Shown piece by piece: positions 1 to 12,327 of a stretch of DNA of 64,000 bases. Positions within the stretch are counted from its first letter, which is position 1. Every line of letters starts with the position of its first letter. A program made the translations under genes and the position numbers. Under the pieces are notes generated by a model, which was not told the origin of the DNA, did not search any database, and saw only the letters and a list, made by a program, of their open reading frames with translations. The DNA comes from Cladorhizidae sp. MBARI D1340-BT2 (lineage: Eukaryota > Porifera > Demospongiae > Poecilosclerida > Cladorhizidae): NCBI GenBank assembly GCA_028752905.1, contig JAQNBH010000002.1, positions 23,881,059 to 23,945,058 on the forward strand. The letters are read 5' to 3'.

Positions 1-621
1 CAAGTTATGGTGATTTGAAGTGGTAAGGTTTGGGATTTTTCCTGGCGTTTTCCAGTTGCCAAAGCGGTGGCCTGCCAGTGAAAAACCACTACATTTATTG
101 ATAATCTGTTCACATGTTGCAGATAAGGGCCTTCTCTATCAGTTGACAAAATCTGGGACTTTGGTCTTGTTAATTAGGGCAGTTATGAATTGTACTCTTA
201 CTTGATGCTAAACATGTTCTTGATATTTGCCCTAATTTGGACTATATGTTTCTCATTTTCCCCCCGAAAATCTTGTTTTTTTGCCGTGAAGCTCATAACT
301 TTCCTACACTTTACCCAAAAAAGATAATTTTTATATCACAGGATAGCTCTTCTAATTATCTGTCTTTTGTACGTACCAAAATTTTGAGTACTCTAAGTAT
401 TAGCAAGTTATGGTGATTTGAAGTGGTAAGGTTTGGGATTTTTCCTGGCGTTTTCCAGTTGCCAAAGCGGTGGCCTGCCAGTGAAAAACCACTACATTTA
501 TTGATAATCTGTTCACATGTTGCAGATAAGGGCCTTCTCTATCAGTTGACAAAATCTGGGACTTTGGTCTTGTTAATTAGGGCAGTTATCAATTGTACTC
601 TTACTTGATGCTAAACATGTT

Positions 622-1127
622 AGCTTCGTAGATTATCCACACTTCACTGAATAGACTTGTTATACAGCTATTAAGATAGGACTCTCCAAGTGCTCTCTCT
701 TGATACCAAACATCCATATATTCTGCACACTTCACTGTAATGGACTTGCAAGATAGGTATCTCTCAGTGTTCTCTATCTTGAGCTAAACATGTTAGCTTC
801 ATAGATTCTCCACACTTCACTCTATAAACTTGATATATAGCTCTAAAGGTAGGCCTCTCTCTGTTCTCTCTCTTGATACCAAACATCCGTATATTCCGCA
901 TACTTCACAGTAATGGACTTGATAGAATCACAAGATAGGTTTCTCTCTGCTCTCTCTTGATGCTAAATAGATTCTCCACACTTCACTGCATAAACTTGAT
1001 ATATAGCTATTAAGATAGGTCTCTCTCTGTGCTCTCTGTTGATATCAAACATCCATAATATTCTGCACACTTTACTGTAATGGACTTGATATGATTCGAA
1101 TGATAGGTTTCATTATGTGTTCTCTAT
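622..1127. repeat. 506-bp insert, family A (reference copy)
   Basis: It lies between AACATGTT and cttgatattt, which are adjacent in ordinary monomers. It consists of three tandem subunits at about 622-794, 795-965 and 966-1127. Each has two ~85-bp halves sharing degenerate marks: cacacttcact, gacttg, aagataggt, repeated tctct and cttgat. The end of subunit 1 (cttgagctaaacatgtt) resembles the monomer sequence before the insert (cttgatgctaaacatgtt), which suggests joining at short homology. This copy has cactctataaac and, alone, ctgcata. No coding potential or terminal inverted repeats are visible, so it is not a recognisable transposon. Confidence 0.9.
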
Positions 1128-1933
1128 CTTGATATTTGCCCTAATTTGGTCTATATGTTTCTCATTTTCCCCCCGAAAATCTTGTTTTTTTGCCGTGAAG
1201 CTCATAACTTTTCTACACTTTACCCAAAAAAGATAATTTTTATATCACCGGATAGCTCTTCTAATTATCTATCTTTTGTACGTGCCAAAATTTTGAGTAC
1301 TCTAAGTATTAGCAAGTTATGGTGATTTGAAGTGGTAAGGTTTGGGATTTTTCCTGGCGTTTTCCAGTTGCCAAAGCGGTGGCCTGCCAGTGAAAAACCA
1401 CTACATTTATTGATAATCTGTTCACATGTTGCAGATAAGGGCCTTCTCTATCAGTTGACAAAATCTGGGACTTTGGTCTTGTTAATTAGGGCAGTTATGA
1501 ATTGTACTCTTACTTGATGCTAAACATGTTCTTGATATTTGCCCTAATTTGGTCTATATGTTTCTCATTTCCCCCCCGAAAATCTTGTTTTTTTGCCGTG
1601 AAGCTCATAACTATTCTACACTTTACCCCAAAAAGATAATTTTTATATCACCGGATAGCCTTTCTAATTATCTGTCTTTTGTACGTGCCAAAGTTTTGAG
1701 TACTCTAAGTATTAGGAAGTTATGATGATTTGAAGTGGTAAGGTTTGGGATTTTTCCTGGCGTTTTCCAGTTGCCAAAGCGGTGGCCTGCCAGTGAAAAA
1801 CCACTACATTTATTGATAATCTGTTCACATGTTGCAGATAAGGGCCTTCTCTATCAGTTGACAAAATCTGGGACTTTGGTCTTGTTAATTAGGGCAGTTA
1901 TGAATTGTACTCTTACTTGATGCTAAACATGTT

Positions 1934-2439
1934 AGCTTCGTAGATTATCCACACTTCACTGAATAGACTTGTTATACAGCTATTAAGATAGGACTCTCCA
2001 AGTGCTCTCTCTTGATACCAAACATCCATATATTCTGCACACTTCACTGTAATGGACTTGCAAGATAGATATCTCTCAGTGTTCTCTATCTTGAGCTAAA
2101 CATGTTAGCTTCATAGATTCTCCACACTTCACTGAATAGACTTGATATATAGCTCTAAAGGTAGGCCTCTCTCTGTTCTCTCTCTTGATACCAAACATCT
2201 GTATATTCCACATACTTCACAGTAATGGACTTGATAGAATCACAAGATAGGTTTCTCTCTGCTCTCTCTTGATGCTAAATAGATTCTCCACACTTCACTG
2301 AATAAACTTGATATATAGCTATTAAGATAGGTCTCTCTCTGTGCTCTCTGTTGATATCAAACATCCATAATATTCTGCACACTTTACTGTAATGGACTTG
2401 ATATGATTCGAATGATAGGTTTCATTATGTGTTCTCTAT
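1934..2439. repeat. 506-bp insert, family A, second form
   Basis: Same site and length. It differs from the first insert by gatagatatc, cactgaatagac, and atctgtatattccac. The same form recurs at 7585-8090. Confidence 0.9.
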
Positions 2440-3245
2440 CTTGATATTTGCCCTAATTTGGTCTATATGTTTCTCATTTTCCCCCCGAAAATCTTGTTTT
2501 TTTGCCGTGAAGCTCATAACTTTCCTACACTTTACCCAAAAAAGATAATTTTTATATCACCGGATAGCTCTTCTAATTATCTGTCTTTTGTACGTACCAA
2601 AATTTTGAGTACTCTAAGTATTAGCAAGTTATGGTGATTTGAAGTGGTAAGGTTTGGGATTTTTCCTGGCGTTTTCCAGTTGCCAAAGCGGTGGCCTGCC
2701 AGTGAAAAACCACTACATTTATTGATAATCTGTTCACATGTTGCAGATAAGGGCCTTCTCTATCAGTTGACAAAATCTGGGACTTTGGTCTTGTTAATTA
2801 GGGCAGTTATGAATTGTACTCTTACTTGATGCTAAACATGTTCTTGATATTTGCCCTAATTTGGACTATATGTTTCTCATTTTCCCCCCGAAAATCTTGT
2901 TTTTTTGCCGTGAAGCTCATAACTTTCCTACACTTTACCCCAAAAAGATAATTTTTATATCACCGGATAGCTCTTCTAATTATCTGTCTTTTGTACGTAC
3001 CAAAATTTTGAGTACTCTAAGTATTAGCAAGTTATGGTGATTTGAAGTGGTAAGGTTTGGGATTTTTCCTGGCGTTTTCCAGTTGCCAAAGCGGTGGCCT
3101 GCCAGTGAAAAACCACTACATTTATTGATAATCTGTTCACATGTTGCAGATAAGGGCCTTCTCTATCAGTTGACAAAATCTGGGACTTTGGTCTTGTTAA
3201 TTAGGGCAGTTATCAATTGTACTCTTACTTGATGCTAAACATGTT

Positions 3246-3751
3246 AGCTTCGTAGATTATCCACACTTCACTGAATAGACTTGTTATACAGCTATTAAGA
3301 TAGGACTCTCCAAGTGCTCTCTCTTGATACCAAACATCCATATATTCTGCACACTTCACTGTAATGGACTTGCAAGATAGGTATCTCTCAGTGTTCTCTA
3401 TCTTGAGCTAAACATGTTAGCTTCATAGATTCTCCACACTTCACTCTATAAACTTGATATATAGCTCTAAAGGTAGGCCTCTCTCTGTTCTCTCTCTTGA
3501 TACCAAACATCCGTATATTCCGCATACTTCACAGTAATGGACTTGATAGAATCACAAGATAGGTTTCTCTCTGCTCTCTCTTGATGCTAAATAGATTCTC
3601 CACACTTCACTGAATAAACTTGATATATAGCTATTAAGATAGGTCTCTCTCTGTGCTCTCTGTTGATATCAAACATCCATAATATTCTGCACACTTTACT
3701 GTAATGGACTTGATATGATTCGAATGATAGGTTTCATTATGTGTTCTCTAT
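3246..3751. repeat. 506-bp insert, family A, first form
   Basis: It carries cactctataaac like 622-1127, at offset 2624, and has ctgaata in the third subunit. Confidence 0.9.
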
Positions 3752-4960
3752 CTTGATATTTGCCCTAATTTGGTCTATATGTTTCTCATTTTCCCCCCGA
3801 AAATCTTGTTTTTTTGCCGTGAAGCTCATAACTTTTCTACACTTTACCCAAAAAAGATAATTTTTATATCACCGGATAGCTCTTCTAATTATCTATCTTT
3901 TGTACGTGCCAAAATTTTGAGTACTCTAAGTATTAGCAAGTTATGGTGATTTGAAGTGGTAAGGTTTGGGATTTTTCCTGGCGTTTTCCAGTTGCCAAAG
4001 CGGTGGCCTGCCAGTGAAAAACCACTACATTTATTGATAATCTGTTCACATGTTGCAGATAAGGGCCTTCTCTATCAGTTGACAAAATCTGGGACTTTGG
4101 TCTTGTTAATTAGGGCAGTTATGAATTGTACTCTTACTTGATGCTAAACATGTTCTTGATATTTGCCCTAATTTGGTCTATATGTTTCTCATTTCCCCCC
4201 CGAAAATCTTGTTTTTTTGCCGTGAAGCTCATAACTATTCTACACTTTACCCCAAAAAGATAATTTTTATATCACCGGATAGCCTTTCTAATTATCTGTC
4301 TTTTGTACGTGCCAAAGTTTTGAGTACTCTAAGTATTAGGAAGTTATGATGATTTGAAGTGGTAAGGTTTGGGATTTTTCCTGGCGTTTTCCAGTTGCCA
4401 AAGCGGTGGCCTGCCAGTGAAAAACCACTACATTTATTGATAATCTGTTCACATGTTGCAGATAAGGGCCTTCTCTATCAGTTGACAAAATCTGGGACTT
4501 TGGTCTTGTTAATTAGGGCAGTTATGAATTGTACTCTTACTTGATGCTAAACATGTTCTTGATATTTGCCCTAATTTGGTCTATATGTTTCTCATTTTCC
4601 CCCCGAAAATCTTGTTTTTTTGCCGTGAAGCTCATAATTTTTCTACACTTTACCCCAAAAAGATAATTTTTATATCACCGGATAGCCCTTCTAATTATCT
4701 GTCTTTTGTACGTGCCAAAATTTTTAGTACTCTAAGTATTAGCAAGTTATGGTGATTTGAAGTGTTAAGGTTTGGGATTTTTCCTGGCGTTTTCCAGTTG
4801 CCAAAGCGGTGGCCTGCCAGTGAAAAACCACTACATTTATTGATAATCTGTTCACATGTTGCAGATAAGGGCCTTCTCTATCAGTTGACAAAATCTGGGA
4901 CTTTGGTCTTGTTAATTAGGGCAGTTATGAATTGTACTCTTACTTGATGCTAAACATGTT

Positions 4961-5466
4961 AGCTTCGTAGATTATCCACACTTCACTGAATAGACTTGTT
5001 ATACAGCTATTAAGATAGGACTCTCCAAGTGCTCTCTCTTGATACCAAACATCCATATATTCTGCACACTTCACTGTAATGGACTTGCAAGATAGGTATC
5101 TCTCAGTGTTCTCTATCTTGAGCTAAACATGTTAGCTTCATAGATTCTCCACACTTCACTGAATAGACTTGATATATAGCTCTAAAGGTAGGCCTCTCTC
5201 TGTTCTCTCTCTTGATACCAAACATCCGTATATTCCGCATACTTCACAGTAATGGACTTGATAGAATCACAAGATAGGTTTCTCTCTGCTCTCTCTTGAT
5301 GCTAAATAGATTCTCCACACTTCACTGAATAAACTTGATATATAGCTATTAAGATAGGTCTCTCTCTGTGCTCTCTGTTGATATCAAACATCCATAATAT
5401 TCTGCACACTTTACTGTAATGGACTTGATATGATTCGAATGATAGGTTTCATTATGTGTTCTCTAT
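4961..5466. repeat. 506-bp insert, family A, third form
   Basis: It carries cactgaatagac with the gataggtatc and atccgtatattccgc forms. It lies in the unit marked gtgttaagg. Confidence 0.9.
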
Positions 5467-6272
5467 CTTGATATTTGCCCTAATTTGGTCTATATGTTTC
5501 TCATTTCCCCCCCGAAAATCTTGTTTTTTTGCCGTGAAGCTCATAACTTTTCTACACTTTACCCAAAAAAGATAATTTTTATATCACCGAATAGCCCTTC
5601 TAATTATCTGTCTTTTGTACGTGCCAAAAGTTTGAGTACTCTAAGTATTAGGAAGTTATGGTGATTTGAAGTGGTAAGGTTTGGGATTTTTCCTGGCGTT
5701 TTCCAGTTGCCAAAGCGGTGGCCTGCCAGTGAAAAACCACTACATTTATTGATAATCTGTTCACATGTTGCAGATAAGGGCCTTCTCTATCAGTTGACAA
5801 AATCTGGGACTTTGGTCTTGTTAATTAGGGCAGTTATGAATTGTACTCTTACTTGATGCTAAACATGTTCTTGATATTTGCCCTAATTTGGACTATATGT
5901 TTCTCATTTTCCCCCCGAAAATCTTGTTTTTTTGCCGTGAAGCTCATAACTTTCCTACACTTTACCCAAAAAAGATAATTTTTATATCACCGGATAGCTC
6001 TTCTAATTATCTGTCTTTTGTACGTACCAAAATTTTGAGTACTCTAAGTATTAGCAAGTTATGGTGATTTGAAGTGGTAAGGTTTGGGATTTTTCCTGGC
6101 GTTTTCCAGTTGCCAAAGCGGTGGCCTGCCAGTGAAAAACCACTACATTTATTGATAATCTGTTCACATGTTGCAGATAAGGGCCTTCTCTATCAGTTGA
6201 CAAAATCTGGGACTTTGGTCTTGTTAATTAGGGCAGTTATCAATTGTACTCTTACTTGATGCTAAACATGTT

Positions 6273-6778
6273 AGCTTCGTAGATTATCCACACTTCACTG
6301 AATAGACTTGTTATACAGCTATTAAGATAGGACTCTCCAAGTGCTCTCTCTTGATACCAAACATCCATATATTCTGCACACTTCACTGTAATGGACTTGC
6401 AAGATAGGTATCTCTCAGTGTTCTCTATCTTGAGCTAAACATGTTAGCTTCATAGATTCTCCACACTTCACTCTATAAACTTGATATATAGCTCTAAAGG
6501 TAGGCCTCTCTCTGTTCTCTCTCTTGATACCAAACATCCGTATATTCCGCATACTTCACAGTAATGGACTTGATAGAATCACAAGATAGGTTTCTCTCTG
6601 CTCTCTCTTGATGCTAAATAGATTCTCCACACTTCACTGAATAAACTTGATATATAGCTATTAAGATAGGTCTCTCTCTGTGCTCTCTGTTGATATCAAA
6701 CATCCATAATATTCTGCACACTTTACTGTAATGGACTTGATATGATTCGAATGATAGGTTTCATTATGTGTTCTCTAT
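6273..6778. repeat. 506-bp insert, family A, first form (HOR copy 2)
   Basis: Counterpart of 622-1127 at +5651. It differs by ctgaata in place of ctgcata. Confidence 0.9.
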
Positions 6779-7584
6779 CTTGATATTTGCCCTAATTTGG
6801 TCTATATGTTTCTCATTTTCCCCCCGAAAATCTTGTTTTTTTGCCGTGAAGCTCATAACTTTTCTACACTTTACCCAAAAAAGATAATTTTTATATCACC
6901 GGATAGCTCTTCTAATTATCTATCTTTTGTACGTGCCAAAATTTTGAGTACTCTAAGTATTAGCAAGTTATGGTGATTTGAAGTGGTAAGGTTTGGGATT
7001 TTTCCTGGCGTTTTCCAGTTGCCAAAGCGGTGGCCTGCCAGTGAAAAACCACTACATTTATTGATAATCTGTTCACATGTTGCAGATAAGGGCCTTCTCT
7101 ATCAGTTGACAAAATCTGGGACTTTGGTCTTGTTAATTAGGGCAGTTATGAATTGTACTCTTACTTGATGCTAAACATGTTCTTGATATTTGCCCTAATT
7201 TGGTCTATATGTTTCTCATTTCCCCCCCGAAAATCTTGTTTTTTTGCCGTGAAGCTCATAACTATTCTACACTTTACCCCAAAAAGATAATTTTTATATC
7301 ACCGGATAGCCTTTCTAATTATCTGTCTTTTGTACGTGCCAAAGTTTTGAGTACTCTAAGTATTAGGAAGTTATGATGATTTGAAGTGGTAAGGTTTGGG
7401 ATTTTTCCTGGCGTTTTCCAGTTGCCAAAGCGGTGGCCTGCCAGTGAAAAACCACTACATTTATTGATAATCTGTTCACATGTTGCAGATAAGGGCCTTC
7501 TCTATCAGTTGACAAAATCTGGGACTTTGGTCTTGTTAATTAGGGCAGTTATGAATTGTACTCTTACTTGATGCTAAACATGTT

Positions 7585-8090
7585 AGCTTCGTAGATTATC
7601 CACACTTCACTGAATAGACTTGTTATACAGCTATTAAGATAGGACTCTCCAAGTGCTCTCTCTTGATACCAAACATCCATATATTCTGCACACTTCACTG
7701 TAATGGACTTGCAAGATAGATATCTCTCAGTGTTCTCTATCTTGAGCTAAACATGTTAGCTTCATAGATTCTCCACACTTCACTGAATAGACTTGATATA
7801 TAGCTCTAAAGGTAGGCCTCTCTCTGTTCTCTCTCTTGATACCAAACATCTGTATATTCCACATACTTCACAGTAATGGACTTGATAGAATCACAAGATA
7901 GGTTTCTCTCTGCTCTCTCTTGATGCTAAATAGATTCTCCACACTTCACTGAATAAACTTGATATATAGCTATTAAGATAGGTCTCTCTCTGTGCTCTCT
8001 GTTGATATCAAACATCCATAATATTCTGCACACTTTACTGTAATGGACTTGATATGATTCGAATGATAGGTTTCATTATGTGTTCTCTAT
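7585..8090. repeat. 506-bp insert, family A, second form (HOR copy 2)
   Basis: Counterpart of 1934-2439 at +5651. It shares gatagatatc and atctgtatattccac. Confidence 0.9.
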
Positions 8091-8896
8091 CTTGATATTT
8101 GCCCTAATTTGGTCTATATGTTTCTCATTTTCCCCCCGAAAATCTTGTTTTTTTGCCGTGAAGCTCATAACTTTCCTACACTTTACCCAAAAAAGATAAT
8201 TTTTATATCACCGGATAGCTCTTCTAATTATCTGTCTTTTGTACGTACCAAAATTTTGAGTACTCTAAGTATTAGCAAGTTATGGTGATTTGAAGTGGTA
8301 AGGTTTGGGATTTTTCCTGGCGTTTTCCAGTTGCCAAAGCGGTGGCCTGCCAGTGAAAAACCACTACATTTATTGATAATCTGTTCACATGTTGCAGATA
8401 AGGGCCTTCTCTATCAGTTGACAAAATCTGGGACTTTGGTCTTGTTAATTAGGGCAGTTATGAATTGTACTCTTACTTGATGCTAAACATGTTCTTGATA
8501 TTTGCCCTAATTTGGACTATATGTTTCTCATTTTCCCCCCGAAAATCTTGTTTTTTTGCCGTGAAGCTCATAACTTTCCTACACTTTACCCCAAAAAGAT
8601 AATTTTTATATCACCGGATAGCTCTTCTAATTATCTGTCTTTTGTACGTACCAAAATTTTGAGTACTCTAAGTATTAGCAAGTTATGGTGATTTGAAGTG
8701 GTAAGGTTTGGGATTTTTCCTGGCGTTTTCCAGTTGCCAAAGCGGTGGCCTGCCAGTGAAAAACCACTACATTTATTGATAATCTGTTCACATGTTGCAG
8801 ATAAGGGCCTTCTCTATCAGTTGACAAAATCTGGGACTTTGGTCTTGTTAATTAGGGCAGTTATCAATTGTACTCTTACTTGATGCTAAACATGTT

Positions 8897-9402
8897 AGCT
8901 TCGTAGATTATCCACACTTCACTGAATAGACTTGTTATACAGCTATTAAGATAGGACTCTCCAAGTGCTCTCTCTTGATACCAAACATCCATATATTCTG
9001 CACACTTCACTGTAATGGACTTGCAAGATAGGTATCTCTCAGTGTTCTCTATCTTGAGCTAAACATGTTAGCTTCATAGATTCTCCACACTTCACTCTAT
9101 AAACTTGATATATAGCTCTAAAGGTAGGCCTCTCTCTGTTCTCTCTCTTGATACCAAACATCCGTATATTCCGCATACTTCACAGTAATGGACTTGATAG
9201 AATCACAAGATAGGTTTCTCTCTGCTCTCTCTTGATGCTAAATAGATTCTCCACACTTCACTGAATAAACTTGATATATAGCTATTAAGATAGGTCTCTC
9301 TCTGTGCTCTCTGTTGATATCAAACATCCATAATATTCTGCACACTTTACTGTAATGGACTTGATATGATTCGAATGATAGGTTTCATTATGTGTTCTCT
9401 AT
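8897..9402. repeat. 506-bp insert, family A, first form (HOR copy 2)
   Basis: Counterpart of 3246-3751 at +5651, and of 14758-15263 in the 5.86-kb duplication. Confidence 0.9.
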
Positions 9403-10611
9403 CTTGATATTTGCCCTAATTTGGTCTATATGTTTCTCATTTTCCCCCCGAAAATCTTGTTTTTTTGCCGTGAAGCTCATAACTTTTCTACACTTTACCC
9501 AAAAAAGATAATTTTTATATCACCGGATAGCTCTTCTAATTATCTATCTTTTGTACGTGCCAAAATTTTGAGTACTCTAAGTATTAGCAAGTTATGGTGA
9601 TTTGAAGTGGTAAGGTTTGGGATTTTTCCTGGCGTTTTCCAGTTGCCAAAGCGGTGGCCTGCCAGTGAAAAACCACTACATTTATTGATAATCTGTTCAC
9701 ATGTTGCAGATAAGGGCCTTCTCTATCAGTTGACAAAATCTGGGACTTTGGTCTTGTTAATTAGGGCAGTTATGAATTGTACTCTTACTTGATGCTAAAC
9801 ATGTTCTTGATATTTGCCCTAATTTGGTCTATATGTTTCTCATTTCCCCCCCGAAAATCTTGTTTTTTTGCCGTGAAGCTCATAACTATTCTACACTTTA
9901 CCCCAAAAAGATAATTTTTATATCACCGGATAGCCTTTCTAATTATCTGTCTTTTGTACGTGCCAAAGTTTTGAGTACTCTAAGTATTAGGAAGTTATGA
10001 TGATTTGAAGTGGTAAGGTTTGGGATTTTTCCTGGCGTTTTCCAGTTGCCAAAGCGGTGGCCTGCCAGTGAAAAACCACTACATTTATTGATAATCTGTT
10101 CACATGTTGCAGATAAGGGCCTTCTCTATCAGTTGACAAAATCTGGGACTTTGGTCTTGTTAATTAGGGCAGTTATGAATTGTACTCTTACTTGATGCTA
10201 AACATGTTCTTGATATTTGCCCTAATTTGGTCTATATGTTTCTCATTTTCCCCCCGAAAATCTTGTTTTTTTGCCGTGAAGCTCATAATTTTTCTACACT
10301 TTACCCCAAAAAGATAATTTTTATATCACCGGATAGCCCTTCTAATTATCTGTCTTTTGTACGTGCCAAAATTTTTAGTACTCTAAGTATTAGCAAGTTA
10401 TGGTGATTTGAAGTGTTAAGGTTTGGGATTTTTCCTGGCGTTTTCCAGTTGCCAAAGCGGTGGCCTGCCAGTGAAAAACCACTACATTTATTGATAATCT
10501 GTTAACATGTTGCAGATAAGGGCCTTCTCTATCAGTTGACAAAATCTGGGACTTTGGTCTTGTTAATTAGGGCAGTTATGAATTGTACTCTTACTTGATG
10601 CTAAACATGTT

Positions 10612-11117
10612 AGCTTCGTAGATTATCCACACTTCACTGAATAGACTTGTTATACAGCTATTAAGATAGGACTCTCCAAGTGCTCTCTCTTGATACCAAA
10701 CATCCATATATTCTGCACACTTCACTGTAATGGACTTGCAAGATAGGTATCTCTCAGTGTTCTCTATCTTGAGCTAAACATGTTAGCTTCATAGATTCTC
10801 CACACTTCACTGAATAGACTTGATATATAGCTCTAAAGGTAGGCCTCTCTCTGTTCTCTCTCTTGATACCAAACATCCGTATATTCCGCATACTTCACAG
10901 TAATGGACTTGATAGAATCACAAGATAGGTTTCTCTCTGCTCTCTCTTGATGCTAAATAGATTCTCCACACTTCACTGAATAAACTTGATATATAGCTAT
11001 TAAGATAGGTCTCTCTCTGTGCTCTCTGTTGATATCAAACATCCATAATATTCTGCACACTTTACTGTAATGGACTTGATATGATTCGAATGATAGGTTT
11101 CATTATGTGTTCTCTAT
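10612..11117. repeat. 506-bp insert, family A, third form (HOR copy 2)
   Basis: Counterpart of 4961-5466 at +5651. The core before it has the private gttaac change at 10504. Confidence 0.9.
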
Positions 11118-11321
11118 CTTGATATTTGCCCTAATTTGGTCTATATGTTTCTCATTTCCCCCCCGAAAATCTTGTTTTTTTGCCGTGAAGCTCATAACTT
11201 TTCTACACTTTACCCAAAAAAGATAATTTTTATATCACCGAATAGCCCTTCTAATTATCTGTCTTTTGTACGTGCCAAAAGTTTGAGTACTCTAAGTATT
11301 AGGAAGTTATGGTGATTTGAA

Positions 11322-11725
11322 GTGGTAAGGTTTGGGATTTTTCCTGGCGTTTTCCAGTTGCCAAAGCGGTGGCCTGCCAGTGAAAAACCACTACATTTAT
11401 TGATAATCTGTTCACATGTTGCAGATAAGGGCCTTCTCTATCAGTTGACAAAATCTGGGACTTTGGTCTTGTTAATTAGGGCAGTTATGAATTGTACTCT
11501 TACTTGATGCTAAACATGTTCTTGATATTTGCCCTAATTTGGTCTATATGTTTCTCATTTTCCCCCCGAAAATCTTGTTTTTTTTGCCGTGAAGCTCATA
11601 ACTATTCTACACTTTACCCAAAAAAGATAATTTTTATATCACCGGATAGCCCTTCTAATTATCTGTCTTTTGTACGTGCCAAAAGTTTGAGTACTCTAAG
11701 TATTAGAAAGTTATGATGATTTGAA
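11322..11725. repeat. 404-bp monomer linking family A to family B
   Basis: The unit follows the last 909-bp unit of A copy 2 and begins the B zone. The T-run is eight long instead of seven, which gives 404 bp. Its partner at 17183 has the normal run and 403 bp. The next unit is marked cggtggtctgcc (C to T in the core) at 11776 and again at 17636. Confidence 0.85.
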
Positions 11726-12128
11726 GTGGTAAGGTTTGTGATTTTTCCTGGCGTTTTCCAGTTGCCAAAGCGGTGGTCTGCCAGTGAAAAACCACTACAT
11801 TTATTGATAATCTGTTCACATGTTGCAGATAAGGGCCTTCTCTATCAGTTGACAAAATCTGGGACTTTGGTCTTGTTAATTAGGGCAGTTATGAATTGTA
11901 CTCTTACTTGATGCTAAACATGTTCTTGATATTTGCCCTAATTTGGTCTATATGTTTCTCATTTCCCCCCCGAAAATCTTGTTTTTTTGCCGTGAAGCTC
12001 ATAACTTTTCTACACTTTACCCAAAAAAGATAATTTTTATATCACCGGATAGCTCTTCTAATTATCTGTCTTTTGTACATGCCAAAATTTTAAGTACTCT
12101 AAGTATTAGCAAGTTATGGTGATTTGAA

Positions 12129-12327
12129 GTGGTAAGGTTTGGGATTTTTCCTGGCGTTTTCCAGTTGCCAAAGCGGTGGCCTGCCAGTGAAAAACCACTA
12201 CATTTATTGATAATCTGTTCACATGTTGCAGATAAGGGCCTTCTCTATCAGTTGACAAAATCTGGGACTTTGGTCTTGTTAATTAGGGCAGTTATGAATT
12301 GTACTCTTACTTGATGCTAAACATGTT
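12129..12327 (+). repeat. Conserved core of the monomer (example)
   Basis: This ~199-bp half, ending in AACATGTT, is almost invariant among the 138 copies. Variants seen by eye are few and mostly family-specific: ttggg/ttgtg/ttgcg near the start, aggttt/agattt, ggcg/ggca, ttccag/ttacag, cggtgg/cggtgt, tctggg/tatggg, tcttgtt/tctggtt, actttgg/acttttg, ttatgaa/ttatcaa, gtactc/gtaatc, and one gttcac/gttaac at 10504. It contains a weak interrupted inverted repeat (agtg...cact). The cause of the conservation is unknown: protein binding, recent gene conversion and frequent exchange are all possible. Confidence 0.85.

Larger units (their letters stand above)
20..5670. repeat. Family A HOR copy 1 (5651 bp)
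   Basis: Nine units start at 20, 423, 1332, 1735, 2644, 3047, 3956, 4359 and 4762, with lengths 403, 909, 403, 909, 403, 909, 403, 403 and 909. The next copy repeats exactly this order. Inside it, units 423/1332/1735 recur at 3047/3956/4359 (offset 2624), so the HOR grew from a ~2.6-kb sub-block. Unit 4762 is marked by gtgttaagg in place of gtggtaagg. A private base relative to copy 2 is A at 340 (cacagg for caccgg). Confidence 0.93.
5671..11321. repeat. Family A HOR copy 2 (5651 bp)
   Basis: Units start at 5671, 6074, 6983, 7386, 8295, 8698, 9607, 10010 and 10413, each 5651 bp after its partner in copy 1. I noticed only three differences by eye: C at 5991 versus A at 340, a ctgaata/ctgcata difference in the first insert, and gttaac at 10504 versus gttcac at 4853. 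Such near-identity points to a very recent duplication, or to an assembly duplication that must be excluded. Confidence 0.92.

Noticed and set aside
66..97. Hairpin in the core (agtg...cact around gaaaaac) as a terminator or structured RNA
   Set aside because: The stem is only four to five pairs and no transcript context exists; it is invariant like the rest of the core.
1091..1104. attcgaat motif in the third insert subunit, resembling a Pol III B box or part of a CENP-B box
   Set aside because: It matches the B box only partly and no A box lies at suitable spacing. For the CENP-B box it fits TTCG and the central A but not the CGGG part. Present in all 17 inserts, but too weak to call.
622..1127. 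506-bp insert as a transposable element
   Set aside because: No terminal inverted repeats, target-site duplication, poly(A) tail or coding capacity is visible. Its inside is tandemly repetitive, so a captured satellite fragment fits better.
2301..2306. AATAAA poly(A)-signal hexamer in the third insert subunit
   Set aside because: A six-base match in AT-rich repeats is expected by chance, and there is no gene upstream.
11492..11716. 74-77-codon frames beginning near the end of the core (also at 13916, 18562, 25442, 27864, 31934 and others)
   Set aside because: They exist only where a TA-site or T-run length change shifts the frame. They are absent from ordinary monomers and have no recognisable domain.
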